NCBI GenBank assembly: GCA_964390645.1
Contig: CAYMLL010000032.1
Coordinates: forward strand, 1 to 37,109
Source of the DNA: CAYMLL01 sp964390645
GTDB lineage: Bacteria > Planctomycetota > UBA8108
Direction of reading: 5' to 3'
DNA length: 37,109 nucleotides
Positions 9,373 through 16,338 of the stretch are shown piece after piece. The notes beneath the pieces were generated by a model. That model worked only from the letters and a program-made list of their open reading frames with translations. It made no database searches and was not told where the DNA came from. The first letter of the stretch is position 1, and each line of letters starts with the position of its first letter. Made by a program: the position numbers and the translations under genes.

Positions 9373-10554
9373 ATGTCCCAGCAGGACTACTACGAAGTCC
9401 TCGGAGTCTCCCGTGCCGCGGACGCTGCGGAGATCAAGAAGGCATATCGTGCAAAGGCGATCCGCTTTCACCCGGACAAGAATCCCGGCGACGAGGAGGC
9501 GGAGCGCAAGTTCAAGGAGGTCTCCGAGGCCTACGATGTCCTGGCCGATGACCAGAAGCGTCGGCTCTACGACCAGTACGGCCACGAGGGCCTCTCGTCC
9601 CGGGGCTACGGCCAGGGCTTCTCGGACGTCAACGACATCTTTTCTCACTTCAGCGACATCTTCGAGGGCTCCCTCTTCGAGGGGCTCTTCGGCGGCAGTG
9701 GTGCCGGTGGCGCGCGTCGCGGCGGCGCCGGTCGGCAAGGTCGACGTGGTGCCGATCTGCGCGTCGATTTGCGGCTGACTCTCGAGGAGGTTGCGACCGG
9801 CGTCCACCGCAAGATCGAACTGCGCCGTCAGCGGGCCTGCTCCACTTGCGGGGGCAGCGGCGCGAAGCCGGGTACGTCGCCTCGCAGGTGCGCCGGCTGT
9901 GGCGGACATGGTCAGGTCGATGCCGCGTCCGGCTTCTTCACGATCCGTCGTACCTGTCCGGAGTGCCTCGGGGCGGGGTCGATCGTCACCGAGCACTGCG
10001 ACGACTGTGGTGGCGAGGGGCGCACGCCGACGAGTCGCGAGCTCGAGATCGACGTCCCGGCAGGCGTCGAGAACGGCAATCAGATTCGCATCGTGGGGGA
10101 GGGTGACGAGGGGATGATGGGAGCGCCCGCGGGGGACCTCTACTGTCGCCTCTTCGTCACCACGCACCGGCTCTTCGAGCGTTCGGGGAACGACGTGCTC
10201 CTCGAATTGCCGGTGACGTTCAGCGATGCCGCGCTGGGCACGAAGGTCGACGTTCCAAGCCTCGACGGCACGACGACCGTCCATGTTCCCGCCGGTGTGC
10301 AGAGCGGTGAGGTCATCAAGCTCAAGGGCAAGGGCATCGCCAGCCTCGAGGGGTACGGTAAGGGACACCAGCTGGTGCGTGTCGTCGTCGAGACGCCGCG
10401 CAAGGTGTCGGGCAAGGCGAGGAACCTGTTCGAGCAGCTTCGCGAGCTCGACGGCCACAAGAGCATTCACCCGGCCCGACAAGGGTTCCTCGACAAGATC
10501 CAGGAATTCCTCTCTGGCCTCGGGTCCCGCGGTCGGGAGGACGGACAGTCGTGA
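9373..10554 (+). CDS. dnaJ: co-chaperone DnaJ (Hsp40)
   Basis: 393-residue type I DnaJ. It stimulates the DnaK ATPase and delivers substrates. Domain order: J domain 1-70 with HPD at 33-35, Gly/Phe-rich linker about 75-125, zinc domain with four CxxCxGxG motifs (CSTCGGSG 156, CAGCGGHG 173, CPECLGAG 195, CDDCGGEG 209), then the C-terminal beta domains. The start MSQQDYYEVLGVSR at 9373 matches the family; an in-frame ATG at 9352 would add seven residues and has no better ribosome site. The stop overlaps the grpE ATG by one base (TGATG). dnaK is not in the window. Confidence 0.96.
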   Translation: MSQQDYYEVLGVSRAADAAEIKKAYRAKAIRFHPDKNPGDEEAERKFKEVSEAYDVLADDQKRRLYDQYGHEGLSSRGYGQGFSDVNDIFSHFSDIFEGSLFEGLFGGSGAGGARRGGAGRQGRRGADLRVDLRLTLEEVATGVHRKIELRRQRACSTCGGSGAKPGTSPRRCAGCGGHGQVDAASGFFTIRRTCPECLGAGSIVTEHCDDCGGEGRTPTSRELEIDVPAGVENGNQIRIVGEGDEGMMGAPAGDLYCRLFVTTHRLFERSGNDVLLELPVTFSDAALGTKVDVPSLDGTTTVHVPAGVQSGEVIKLKGKGIASLEGYGKGHQLVRVVVETPRKVSGKARNLFEQLRELDGHKSIHPARQGFLDKIQEFLSGLGSRGREDGQS

Positions 10555-11342
10555 TGAGCAAGAGCGAGACCAGGGCTGACGATGACAGCTCCGTCAAGGA
10601 CGGGGTGAAGGACGGGGTCAACGACGGGCCCCGGAACGCTCCCGGCGACGACGAGAGCCGGGGGGCCGCCGAGGAGCCTCAGGGTGCCACGGGAGGCGCT
10701 ACGGTCGGAGACGACACGACCGGCGATGGGGAGGCTGATTACGTGCCTCCCGACGAGGACGGGTACAAGATGCTCATGGAGAAGGCCGCCAAGGCCGACC
10801 TCTACCTCAACGAGCTGCTGCGCGTCCGGGCCGATCTCGACAACTACCAGAAGCGGGTGCGGCGCGAGCGTCCGTCGTGGGAGGCCACGGCCGTGCGAGG
10901 CCTGCTTCGCGATCTGCTTCCGGTTGTCGACAACTTCGAGCGAGCGCTCCAGAGCGCTTCCGAGGACTCGACCGAGGATTCGACGATCGGGGACGCGGAG
11001 CCCGATGCCGATGCGGCCGTCGCGGACCCCGCAGGCTTTGCGGACGGCGTTCGTATGATCCGCCAAATGCTGCACAAGGTGCTCGACGACCACGGTGTCG
11101 AGGAGATCGAGGCGCTCCACAGGCCCTTCGATCCCGAGGTTCACGAGGCGGTCTTCGAGTTGCCGGTTCCGGATCGTAAGACCGGCGACATCATCGATGT
11201 GCAGCAGAAGGGCTACGTTCATCGTGAGGTGGTCGTCAGACCGAGTCTGGTCGTTGTCGCCAAGAAGGTCGAGCCTGCCGCGATCGAGGGCAGCGAAGGC
11301 GATTCGACTGCCGAGGACGACTCCGACCGGCGAGGGGACTGA
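10554..11342 (+). CDS. grpE: nucleotide exchange factor GrpE
   Basis: 262 residues, longer than the usual ~200. It releases ADP from DnaK. The first ~60 residues are an acidic disordered tail with a VKDG/VKDG/VNDG repeat. The coiled-coil part follows at about 72-130 (LYLNELLRVRADLDNYQKR, RDLLPVVDNFERAL). An insert of acidic residues about 135-158 precedes DGVRMIRQMLHKVLDDHGVEEI. The C-terminal signature is FDPEVHEAVFELP...VQQKGYVHREVVVRPSLVVVAKK (about 192-238). Its ATG overlaps the dnaJ stop. A GTG just upstream at 10551 would add one residue. Order dnaJ-grpE is unusual, since grpE normally precedes dnaK-dnaJ. Confidence 0.93.
   Translation: MSKSETRADDDSSVKDGVKDGVNDGPRNAPGDDESRGAAEEPQGATGGATVGDDTTGDGEADYVPPDEDGYKMLMEKAAKADLYLNELLRVRADLDNYQKRVRRERPSWEATAVRGLLRDLLPVVDNFERALQSASEDSTEDSTIGDAEPDADAAVADPAGFADGVRMIRQMLHKVLDDHGVEEIEALHRPFDPEVHEAVFELPVPDRKTGDIIDVQQKGYVHREVVVRPSLVVVAKKVEPAAIEGSEGDSTAEDDSDRRGD
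10593..10628 (+). repeat. three 12-bp units in the 5' part of grpE
   Basis: GTCAAGGACGGG, GTGAAGGACGGG and GTCAACGACGGG in tandem and in frame, encoding VKDG-VKDG-VNDG in the disordered N-terminus of GrpE. Confidence 0.85.
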
Positions 11343-11363
11343 GTCCGCGAGGTCGAGGCCAGC

Positions 11364-11732
11364 ATGCCAACCTACGAATACGAGTGCGCCGGCTGTGGCG
11401 CCGAGGTCGAGATCTTCCACGGCATCTCGGACGGGCCGAAGCGCAAGTGTCCGGAGTGCGGAAAGCTGAAGCTCAAGAAGCTGATCTCGAGTGGCGGCGG
11501 ATTGATCTTCAAGGGCTCCGGCTTCTACATCACCGACTACCGCAGCGACAGCTACAAGAAGGACGCCAGCGCCGACAAGGCGCCCTCTTCCAGCGAGTCC
11601 TCCTCGAGCAAGAAGCCGAGCGAGACGTCGAGCAAGACGTCGAGCAAGAAGTCGACCGAGTCTTCCTCGAGCGAGACGTCGAGCCCGTCGTCTTCGAGCA
11701 GCTCCGGGTCCGGCAAGAAGGGCTCCGGCTGA
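11364..11732 (+). CDS. FmdB-family zinc ribbon protein
   Basis: 122 residues. The N-terminal ~70 residues are a typical FmdB/CxxC_CxxC regulatory-type zinc ribbon: MPTYEYECAGCGAEVEIFH, with cysteines 8, 11, 29 and 32 placed for one metal, followed by LKKLISSGGGLIFKGSGFYITDY. The remaining ~50 residues are a low-complexity Ser/Lys/Glu/Thr tail and probably disordered. GAGG lies a few bases before the ATG, and the gene follows grpE by 21 nt. The biochemical role of this family is not established; proteins of this kind are often found beside chaperone genes. Confidence 0.88.
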   Translation: MPTYEYECAGCGAEVEIFHGISDGPKRKCPECGKLKLKKLISSGGGLIFKGSGFYITDYRSDSYKKDASADKAPSSSESSSSKKPSETSSKTSSKKSTESSSSETSSPSSSSSSGSGKKGSG

Positions 11733-11735
11733 GAG

Positions 11736-11954
11736 ATGGCCGCCGCGATTCGCTGTCCGAGCTGTCGTGGGGAGCTCGAGGGCCGTCCGCGCACTTTTCC
11801 CTTCTGCTCGAAGCGCTGTCGTGACGTCGACCTCGGCCGCTGGTTCGAGGGGGGGTACGTCATCTCCCGTCCAGCGGGGCTGGAGGAGTCCGACTTCGAG
11901 CTGCCCGAGGCGCGTTCCATCGTGCCGGACGAGGAATCGGACGAGGACGTCTGA
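11736..11954 (+). CDS. yacG: YacG-type zinc protein (DNA gyrase inhibitor family)
   Basis: 72 residues with the complete YacG pattern: CPSC (7, 10), FCSKRCRDVDLGRW (cysteines 24 and 28) and EGGYVI. In E. coli YacG binds GyrB and inhibits gyrase. The Asp/Glu-rich C-terminal tail (EESDEDV) is also usual. It starts three bases after the FmdB-type gene, so it is the last gene of the dnaJ-grpE-fmdB-yacG run. The family call is secure from the motif; gyrase inhibition in this organism is by homology. Confidence 0.9.
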   Translation: MAAAIRCPSCRGELEGRPRTFPFCSKRCRDVDLGRWFEGGYVISRPAGLEESDFELPEARSIVPDEESDEDV

Positions 11955-11960
11955 CAGGGC

Positions 11961-12020
11961 CGTCCGAGGAGGCGCCGTCCGAGGAGGCGCCGTCCGAGGA
12001 GGCGCCGTCCGAGGAGGCGG
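11961..12020. repeat. 15-bp tandem repeat, four copies
   Basis: Unit CGTCCGAGGAGGCGC: copies at 11961, 11976, 11991 and 12006, the last with one change at its final base. It lies just after the yacG stop and shares the core CCGAGGAG with the 12-bp repeat at 5228 (minus strand). Confidence 0.95.
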
Positions 12021-12262
12021 TTCGAGCCGGGGAGGCGTGTCCTTCGCAGGGGAACCAACCCCGACCGCTGATCACGCCGTCAGCGGCCGTCAGCGGGGGG
12101 CAGGGCTCGACCGACCTCGCGGGGGTCGACGAGAGGGCTCGGGGCACGACGTGGATCCGACGAAGCGGATCGAGAGGGTCCATCCGGCGCGATAGCGGCC
12201 ATCCCGTTCGGGTCCAGCCACTGCCGGAGCTGGAAGAGGCGCCGTACGGTCTCCGGGCCGCC

Positions 12263-12301
12263 GCCTCGATCCCGAACGAGAGGGCCTCGATCCCGGACGA
12301 G
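12263..12301. repeat. 21-bp direct duplication
   Basis: GCCTCGATCCCGAACGAG and GCCTCGATCCCGGACGAG, 21 bp apart start to start, with one mismatch. Confidence 0.85.
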
Positions 12302-12344
12302 CGGACTCGCCCCGGGCATCCGGCTCACCGTCGCGACGGACGGG

Positions 12345-12920
12345 TCAGCGGCCGAGGTCCTTCGGCAGGCCCTCGTCCTCGTCGAATCCGTTGTCGGTCT
12401 CCTCCATCTCCTTGACGCTGCCGTCGGTGTAGAGGACCATCAGCACGTCCTCATGGCCGCCGAACTCCTCGCTGGAGATGTACTTGTCCGACGACAGCGG
12501 AGCCATGCGGTCCGGTTTCGCCTTCTTCTGGGTCCACGAGTAGTCGAGCGTGTCCTCGTCGAGCACGAGCTTCTCGCCCTCGGCTGGCTCGTCGGCGAGC
12601 TCGGCGTCCCCCGCGGGACACTTGAACAGCTCCGGACTGAGGCCCTTACCGAAGCGTGAGTCCAGCAGCACGTTGAGTGCCTCGTGGGCGCGCACGTCGG
12701 ACCCGCCCTTGACGCGCGGGAACGCATACTTCTTGTTGGCGTAGTCGGCGGCCGCCGGGTAGAACTGGCGCAAGTTGTTGGTGCACTGCACTTTCCAGGC
12801 GTGGCCACGGCCTCTGAGGAGGACGGGGACGACGAGCCCGGCGATGATGGCGATGATAGAAATGACGACCAACAGCTCGACCAGCGTGAACCCGTGACGC
12901 CGGTTCTCCAGTCGGTGCAT
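12345..12920 (-). CDS. type IV prepilin-like protein (planctomycete pseudopilin type)
   Basis: 191 residues. The N-terminus is a class III prepilin signal: a short basic leader ending RRHG, cleavage before FTLVE (Phe11, Glu15), then the hydrophobic helix LLVVISIIAIIAGLVVPVLL. A soluble domain follows with CTNNLRQFYPAAADYANKK, two cysteines, a Glu/Asp-rich middle and a late TDGSV motif typical of the large prepilin-like protein families of Planctomycetes. It would be processed by a prepilin peptidase and sit in the cytoplasmic membrane or assemble as a pseudopilin. The ribosome site AAAGGAGGTT just upstream is among the best in the window. It is isolated, with no pilus genes beside it. Confidence 0.88.
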   Translation of the reverse strand: MHRLENRRHGFTLVELLVVISIIAIIAGLVVPVLLRGRGHAWKVQCTNNLRQFYPAAADYANKKYAFPRVKGGSDVRAHEALNVLLDSRFGKGLSPELFKCPAGDAELADEPAEGEKLVLDEDTLDYSWTQKKAKPDRMAPLSSDKYISSEEFGGHEDVLMVLYTDGSVKEMEETDNGFDEDEGLPKDLGR

Positions 12921-12951
12921 GAGAAACCTCCTTTCAGGGGGATTGTGTGAG

Positions 12952-12978
12952 ATCGTACAGAAGAAAGGGAGCCGTCAA
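12952..12978 (-). promoter_or_regulatory. possible prepilin promoter
   Basis: On the minus strand TTGACG (12978-12973), a 15-nt spacer and TACGAT (12957-12952), about 32 nt before the ATG. The spacer is short, so the call is tentative. Confidence 0.35.
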
Positions 12979-13018
12979 GACAGGGAGTCGAGATGACAGG
13001 GAGTCGAGATGACAGGGA
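12979..13018. repeat. 16-bp tandem repeat, 2.5 copies
   Basis: GACAGGGAGTCGAGAT at 12979 and 12995, with a partial third copy from 13011. It lies just upstream of the possible prepilin promoter. Confidence 0.9.
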
Positions 13019-13349
13019 AACGTGGAAGCCGCGGGAGACCCGACCCGTCGCCGAAGGCCGCAACGGCCCAGCGCTCACGAGCGGGTCCCAGCGAACTTCC
13101 GCTGTCCGCTAACCGCTAAGACCCGAGACACGAAACTCCGATTCATGGCCCGGTCGAGCCGGGTCTTCCACGGGAGACTCTCACCGGTCAGGACTCCCGG
13201 CTGAACGCCTCCTCGGCTCACCCCGCAGACGATCGCGAACCGACAGTTCCGTCCCAGCGGGTTCGTCGGGAACCGCACAAAGGCCGAATGTCGAGCGCCA
13301 TCGCAGGAGCCACGACGAACGAACGGTACGTGCTGGACGGACCGCCGGT

Positions 13350-13378
13350 ATCATAACACCGCCCACACTGGCGTACAA
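13350..13378 (-). promoter_or_regulatory. minus-strand sigma70-like promoter with no evident gene
   Basis: TTGTAC (13378-13373), a 17-nt spacer and TATGAT (13355-13350). Both boxes are good. Transcription would start near 13343 and run toward the prepilin gene 420 bp away; no credible coding region lies between. Confidence 0.5.
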
Positions 13379-13436
13379 GTTGACGCCTGATCCGGCCAGT
13401 TGACGCTGGAACCGGGGGCTCCGGGCTGCCGGTTCT

Positions 13437-13466
13437 TTGACAAAGGGGGGTGATGCTGCCTACAAT
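13437..13466 (+). promoter_or_regulatory. strong sigma70-like promoter for the 13684 gene
   Basis: A consensus TTGACA (13437-13442), an 18-nt spacer and TACAAT (13461-13466). A second TAGAAT follows at 13474-13479. Two further TTGACG hexamers occur upstream at 13380 and 13400. The start site would be near 13473, giving a leader of roughly 200 nt. Confidence 0.65.
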
Positions 13467-13683
13467 CGCGTGCTAGAATCGGTCTGTGCCCGTGGCGTCA
13501 CGACGCTCCGGTAGCAGAATCGACGAGCCCTCCTGATCTTCCAGGCGCTTTCAGAGATTTCCGCGGTTCTCGTGTCCGCCGTTCGGTGGACGGGGAAGCT
13601 GTCTCTCGTCGTCCGGAAGGGTTCGGGTCGGCTTGACTTCCAGGCTCGAGGAACCCGCTGCGCAGGAAAGAGCGACCCAGGAC

Positions 13684-14442
13684 ATGCACCGCAAATCAAG
13701 TGATCGTATCGGGGTCCGTCGTGGGGCGCTGCTCGGCTTCGTCGTCGCATGCGGCCTCACAGCGGCCTTCTCCTCTCCGGTCTCGGCGCAGGAAGATGGT
13801 ACCGGAGCGGAGCTCAAGGAGGAGATCCTCGACGACGCCAACGTCGCGAAGCGTATCTCGTGGGTGCTCGAATTCAAGCCTGTGAAGGTGCGCATGGTCA
13901 CGCCGCACCGCGGTCCGCAGAAGGGCAAGACGTACTGGTACCTGGTCTACCAGCTCGAGAATCGCTCCGAGGAGGACCACGACTTCTACCTCGCCATCAG
14001 CGCTTCCGGTGACCGCAAGAAGAGCTACTCGGATCTCTTCCTGCCGTCCGTCGAGCGTGCGGTCGAGTACCAGGAGAAGGTCATCCTGTGGGGCAAGACC
14101 GACAAGTTTCACAAGATCCTCAAGGCTCGCCAGCACACGGATCGCAAGTACTCGTACGAGACGATCAAGGCCGGCGAGAAGCGTCTCTGCGTCGCGGTCT
14201 TCAATCGCTTCGATCCGGACTCGAAGAACCTCACCATCCGAGTCAAGGGTTTGACGAACGATGTCGAGGTCCTGCGTGGCGAAGGAGGCGACAGCGATAC
14301 CGTTTTGCGACAGCGCGTTCGCGTTATTCACGTCCGACGTCCGGGTGATGAGTACGAGTTCGGCGGCGACTCCTTCAAGCGGATGCGGACGGAGTGGATC
14401 GAGGAGACAACCACGGCCGAGATACCGAAGGGTGATTCCTGA
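13684..14442 (+). CDS. secreted hypothetical protein, 252 aa
   Basis: Not recognised as a named family. Residues 1-35 form a clear Sec signal peptide: a basic start (MHRKSSDRIGVRRG), the hydrophobic LLGFVVACGLTAAFS and the cleavage site PVSA|QE. The signal peptide fixes the start at 13684; the frame is open to 13633, but that would place the hydrophobic core too far inside. The mature part is charged and beta-rich, with KTYWYLVYQLENRSEEDHDFYLAISASGD, suggesting a domain that compares measured and expected values of a pairing partner, but this is speculative. No membrane anchor or repeats are present. The strong promoter at 13437 probably drives it. Confidence 0.8.
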   Translation: MHRKSSDRIGVRRGALLGFVVACGLTAAFSSPVSAQEDGTGAELKEEILDDANVAKRISWVLEFKPVKVRMVTPHRGPQKGKTYWYLVYQLENRSEEDHDFYLAISASGDRKKSYSDLFLPSVERAVEYQEKVILWGKTDKFHKILKARQHTDRKYSYETIKAGEKRLCVAVFNRFDPDSKNLTIRVKGLTNDVEVLRGEGGDSDTVLRQRVRVIHVRRPGDEYEFGGDSFKRMRTEWIEETTTAEIPKGDS

Positions 14443-14564
14443 TCGCGGTCGCGCGCCGGTAGCACGCGCGGTTCGAGCGTCGGGGAAGGGACGCGGCGGA
14501 GCGAGCTCGGAGGCTCGCCGCAGCCGAGTCCGGAGCAGGTGCTCGGGGCCGGGAGAATTCGTCG

Positions 14565-14846
14565 ATGCAAGACGCGCATGAGGTCTACTTCCGTACGCTC
14601 TCGCGTGAAGAGCAGCACCTCGTCGCCCTCAGGGAGCTTCTCTACGAGGGCTCCTGGGAAGAGATCATGGTCGATCTGAGGGCCCGTAAGGCGGGAAAGC
14701 CTCATGTATTCAAGCTCGAAACCCGAATTGATGAAGATCTTCTGCGTATAGAGAAGCTGCGATCTTACGAGTCCGATACCGGGGTCGATCTCGGGAGATA
14801 CCTTCCCCGGGAAGGTCTGTCGGGAGCCGGAACGGCCGGCAATTGA
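14565..14846 (+). CDS. hypothetical protein, 93 aa
   Basis: Not recognised. A small charged, helix-rich soluble protein (YFRTLSREEQHLVALRELLYEGSWEEIMVDLRARKAG), then KPHVFKLETRIDEDLLRIEKLRSYE and a Gly-rich end. No signal peptide or membrane segment. The codon pattern (G/C third positions) agrees with real coding, although the middle (about 14700-14765) is less GC-rich than its surroundings. Its TGA stop sits inside the first of two CTCGATCGAG palindromes. It lies between two genes for exported proteins. Confidence 0.65.
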   Translation: MQDAHEVYFRTLSREEQHLVALRELLYEGSWEEIMVDLRARKAGKPHVFKLETRIDEDLLRIEKLRSYESDTGVDLGRYLPREGLSGAGTAGN

Positions 14847-14879
14847 CTCGATCGAGAGGTAACTGACTCGATCGAGAGG
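14844..14879. repeat. two TGACTCGATCGAGAGG units, 20 bp apart
   Basis: Identical 16-bp units at 14844-14859 and 14864-14879. Each contains the perfect 10-bp palindrome CTCGATCGAG. The 20-bp period places both palindromes on nearly the same face of the helix, upstream of the lipoprotein gene at 14983. Candidate operator pair. Confidence 0.8.
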
Positions 14880-14982
14880 AACGGGAAGCGATCAGGTTGG
14901 GAGGAACGGCTCTGCCGAGCGGCTCTCTCGAGAGTCCGTACGGGTTTCCGGAAGCACGGCAGGGTTCGCAAAAGGAGAAACG

Positions 14983-16287
14983 ATGAGCGTGTCCAGTCCA
15001 GCGTTGCGTAGCTTCGTGGCGGCGACGGTTTGTCTCGTGGCAGCAGGCTCTCTGACGCTCTGTGGGACCTCGTGCAACTCCCTCGAGGCGCCGGGTTCCG
15101 CCGAGGCTTCATCGGCGATCTCGTCCGTCCCGGGCAGCGGGCTTCGCCTGACCGAGTCGACCCTGGCGAACCACGGTCTCGAGGAGATCTGGTACCTCGG
15201 CGAGATCGCGGCGCACCGCGGCAACGCGGGCGTCCACTCCACCCACCTGTTGCCGGAAGGCCTCTTTATCGTCACGACGCCCGCCAAGGCGAAGGCGAAG
15301 AGGCACTTGATCCGTTTTCACCGTCAGAGTGGCGAGGCGATCTGGTACGAGGATCTTCCGGGCTCTCCGAAGTTCCGGCCCTTCGCGTACCACTACCCGC
15401 GGGAGACCGGCAAGGATCCTGAGCTCTTCTACACGCACGGCGACAACGTGATCTGCCTGGATCTCGACAGCGGTCGCAAGATGTGGTCGACCAACCTCTC
15501 GATCCCGATCTCGACACCCCTCGTTGCCAACGAGACGATGATCTTCGCCGGCTCGGACCTGAAGAAGTGTTTCGCGATTCCGAAGAAAAGGACGGTCGAG
15601 GCGTGGACTTACGTCACCGGCGGCCGCATCGAGTCGGCGCCCGTTCTCGCCGGCGACAAGGTGGTCTTCGCGTCGCACGACGGCCACATTCTCGGGCTCC
15701 TTCCGCCGACCGGCTTCGACACGATTCGCTCGTGGGACTTCGCCACCGGCGCACGTGTGCGCGCGGACATCGCGGTGTTCGATCGCTGGGTCTTCATCGG
15801 CTCCGAGGATTACAAGCTCTACTGTCTGCGGCTGGACGGCTCGGTGCAGTGGAGCCACGTCGCCGAGTCGCGCATCGTCGACGAGCCGGTCGTCTACCGT
15901 GCGCGTCCGAACAAGGACTTCGTCTACGTGATCTCGGATCGCGACTCGCTGAGCGATACCCCCAGGAGACTGCTGGCGATTCCGTTGCCGCGCAGCGACG
16001 CCGCGAATCGAGGGCAGCCGGCCTGGACCGTCGACGACGTGCGCAAGGTGGTCTCGATCGGACGCGAGAACCTCTACGTGCTGATGGAGCCAGGCTCCTC
16101 CGGCCAGCGAATCCTCGCTGCCCTCGACCTCGAGACCGGCAAGGAGAGCTTCCGCCTGGATCTGGAGGGCTGGAACTTCGTGCCGACGAATCATGCCGAC
16201 AGCGGCCGCAATCTGATGGAGCGTGGTCGCATCTACCTGATCAGCCAGAGTGGAGTGATTCAGGTCCTCGGCGAGAAGCTGCAGTGA
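14983..16287 (+). CDS. PQQ-type beta-propeller putative lipoprotein
   Basis: 434 residues. The N-terminus is a signal peptide (FVAATVCLVAAGSLTLCGTSC) with Cys31 as a possible lipid-attachment site; the lipobox GTSC lacks the usual Leu, so lipidation is uncertain. The rest shows repeated blades of the outer-membrane-assembly/PQQ-like propeller kind: VICLDLDSGRKMWSTNL, LPPTGFDTIRSWDFATG, KLYCLRLDGSVQWSH, AALDLETGKESFRLDLEG. No PQQ cofactor is implied; such propellers usually serve in protein binding. AAAAGGAG lies six bases before the ATG. It precedes tilS by about 50 nt. Confidence 0.82.
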   Translation: MSVSSPALRSFVAATVCLVAAGSLTLCGTSCNSLEAPGSAEASSAISSVPGSGLRLTESTLANHGLEEIWYLGEIAAHRGNAGVHSTHLLPEGLFIVTTPAKAKAKRHLIRFHRQSGEAIWYEDLPGSPKFRPFAYHYPRETGKDPELFYTHGDNVICLDLDSGRKMWSTNLSIPISTPLVANETMIFAGSDLKKCFAIPKKRTVEAWTYVTGGRIESAPVLAGDKVVFASHDGHILGLLPPTGFDTIRSWDFATGARVRADIAVFDRWVFIGSEDYKLYCLRLDGSVQWSHVAESRIVDEPVVYRARPNKDFVYVISDRDSLSDTPRRLLAIPLPRSDAANRGQPAWTVDDVRKVVSIGRENLYVLMEPGSSGQRILAALDLETGKESFRLDLEGWNFVPTNHADSGRNLMERGRIYLISQSGVIQVLGEKLQ

Positions 16288-16338
16288 TTCGAGCCCGGCG
16301 GCGTGCTCGCGGTCGGGAGGTAGAGACGCCCGTCTTCG

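Larger units (their letters stand above)
11955..12344. other. intergenic region with tandem repeats between yacG and prepilin
   Basis: No gene is seen. It lies between two convergent genes and contains the 15-bp repeat (11961-12020) and a 21-bp duplication (12263-12301). No clear terminator was found. Confidence 0.5.
12921..13683. other. long intergenic region with divergent promoters
   Basis: No convincing gene lies between the prepilin gene and the secreted protein at 13684. The stretch carries the prepilin ribosome site, a possible prepilin promoter, a 16-bp repeat, a minus-strand promoter-like site at 13350-13378 and a strong plus-strand promoter at 13437-13466. The two short open frames here lack ribosome sites and protein-like composition. 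Confidence 0.6.

Noticed and set aside
11961..12020. CRISPR array
   Set aside because: The units abut directly with no spacers and are only 15 bp long; this is a simple tandem repeat.
13075..13278. Small minus-strand frames behind the promoter-like site at 13350
   Set aside because: No ribosome site and no protein-like composition; a non-coding transcript or nothing is more likely.
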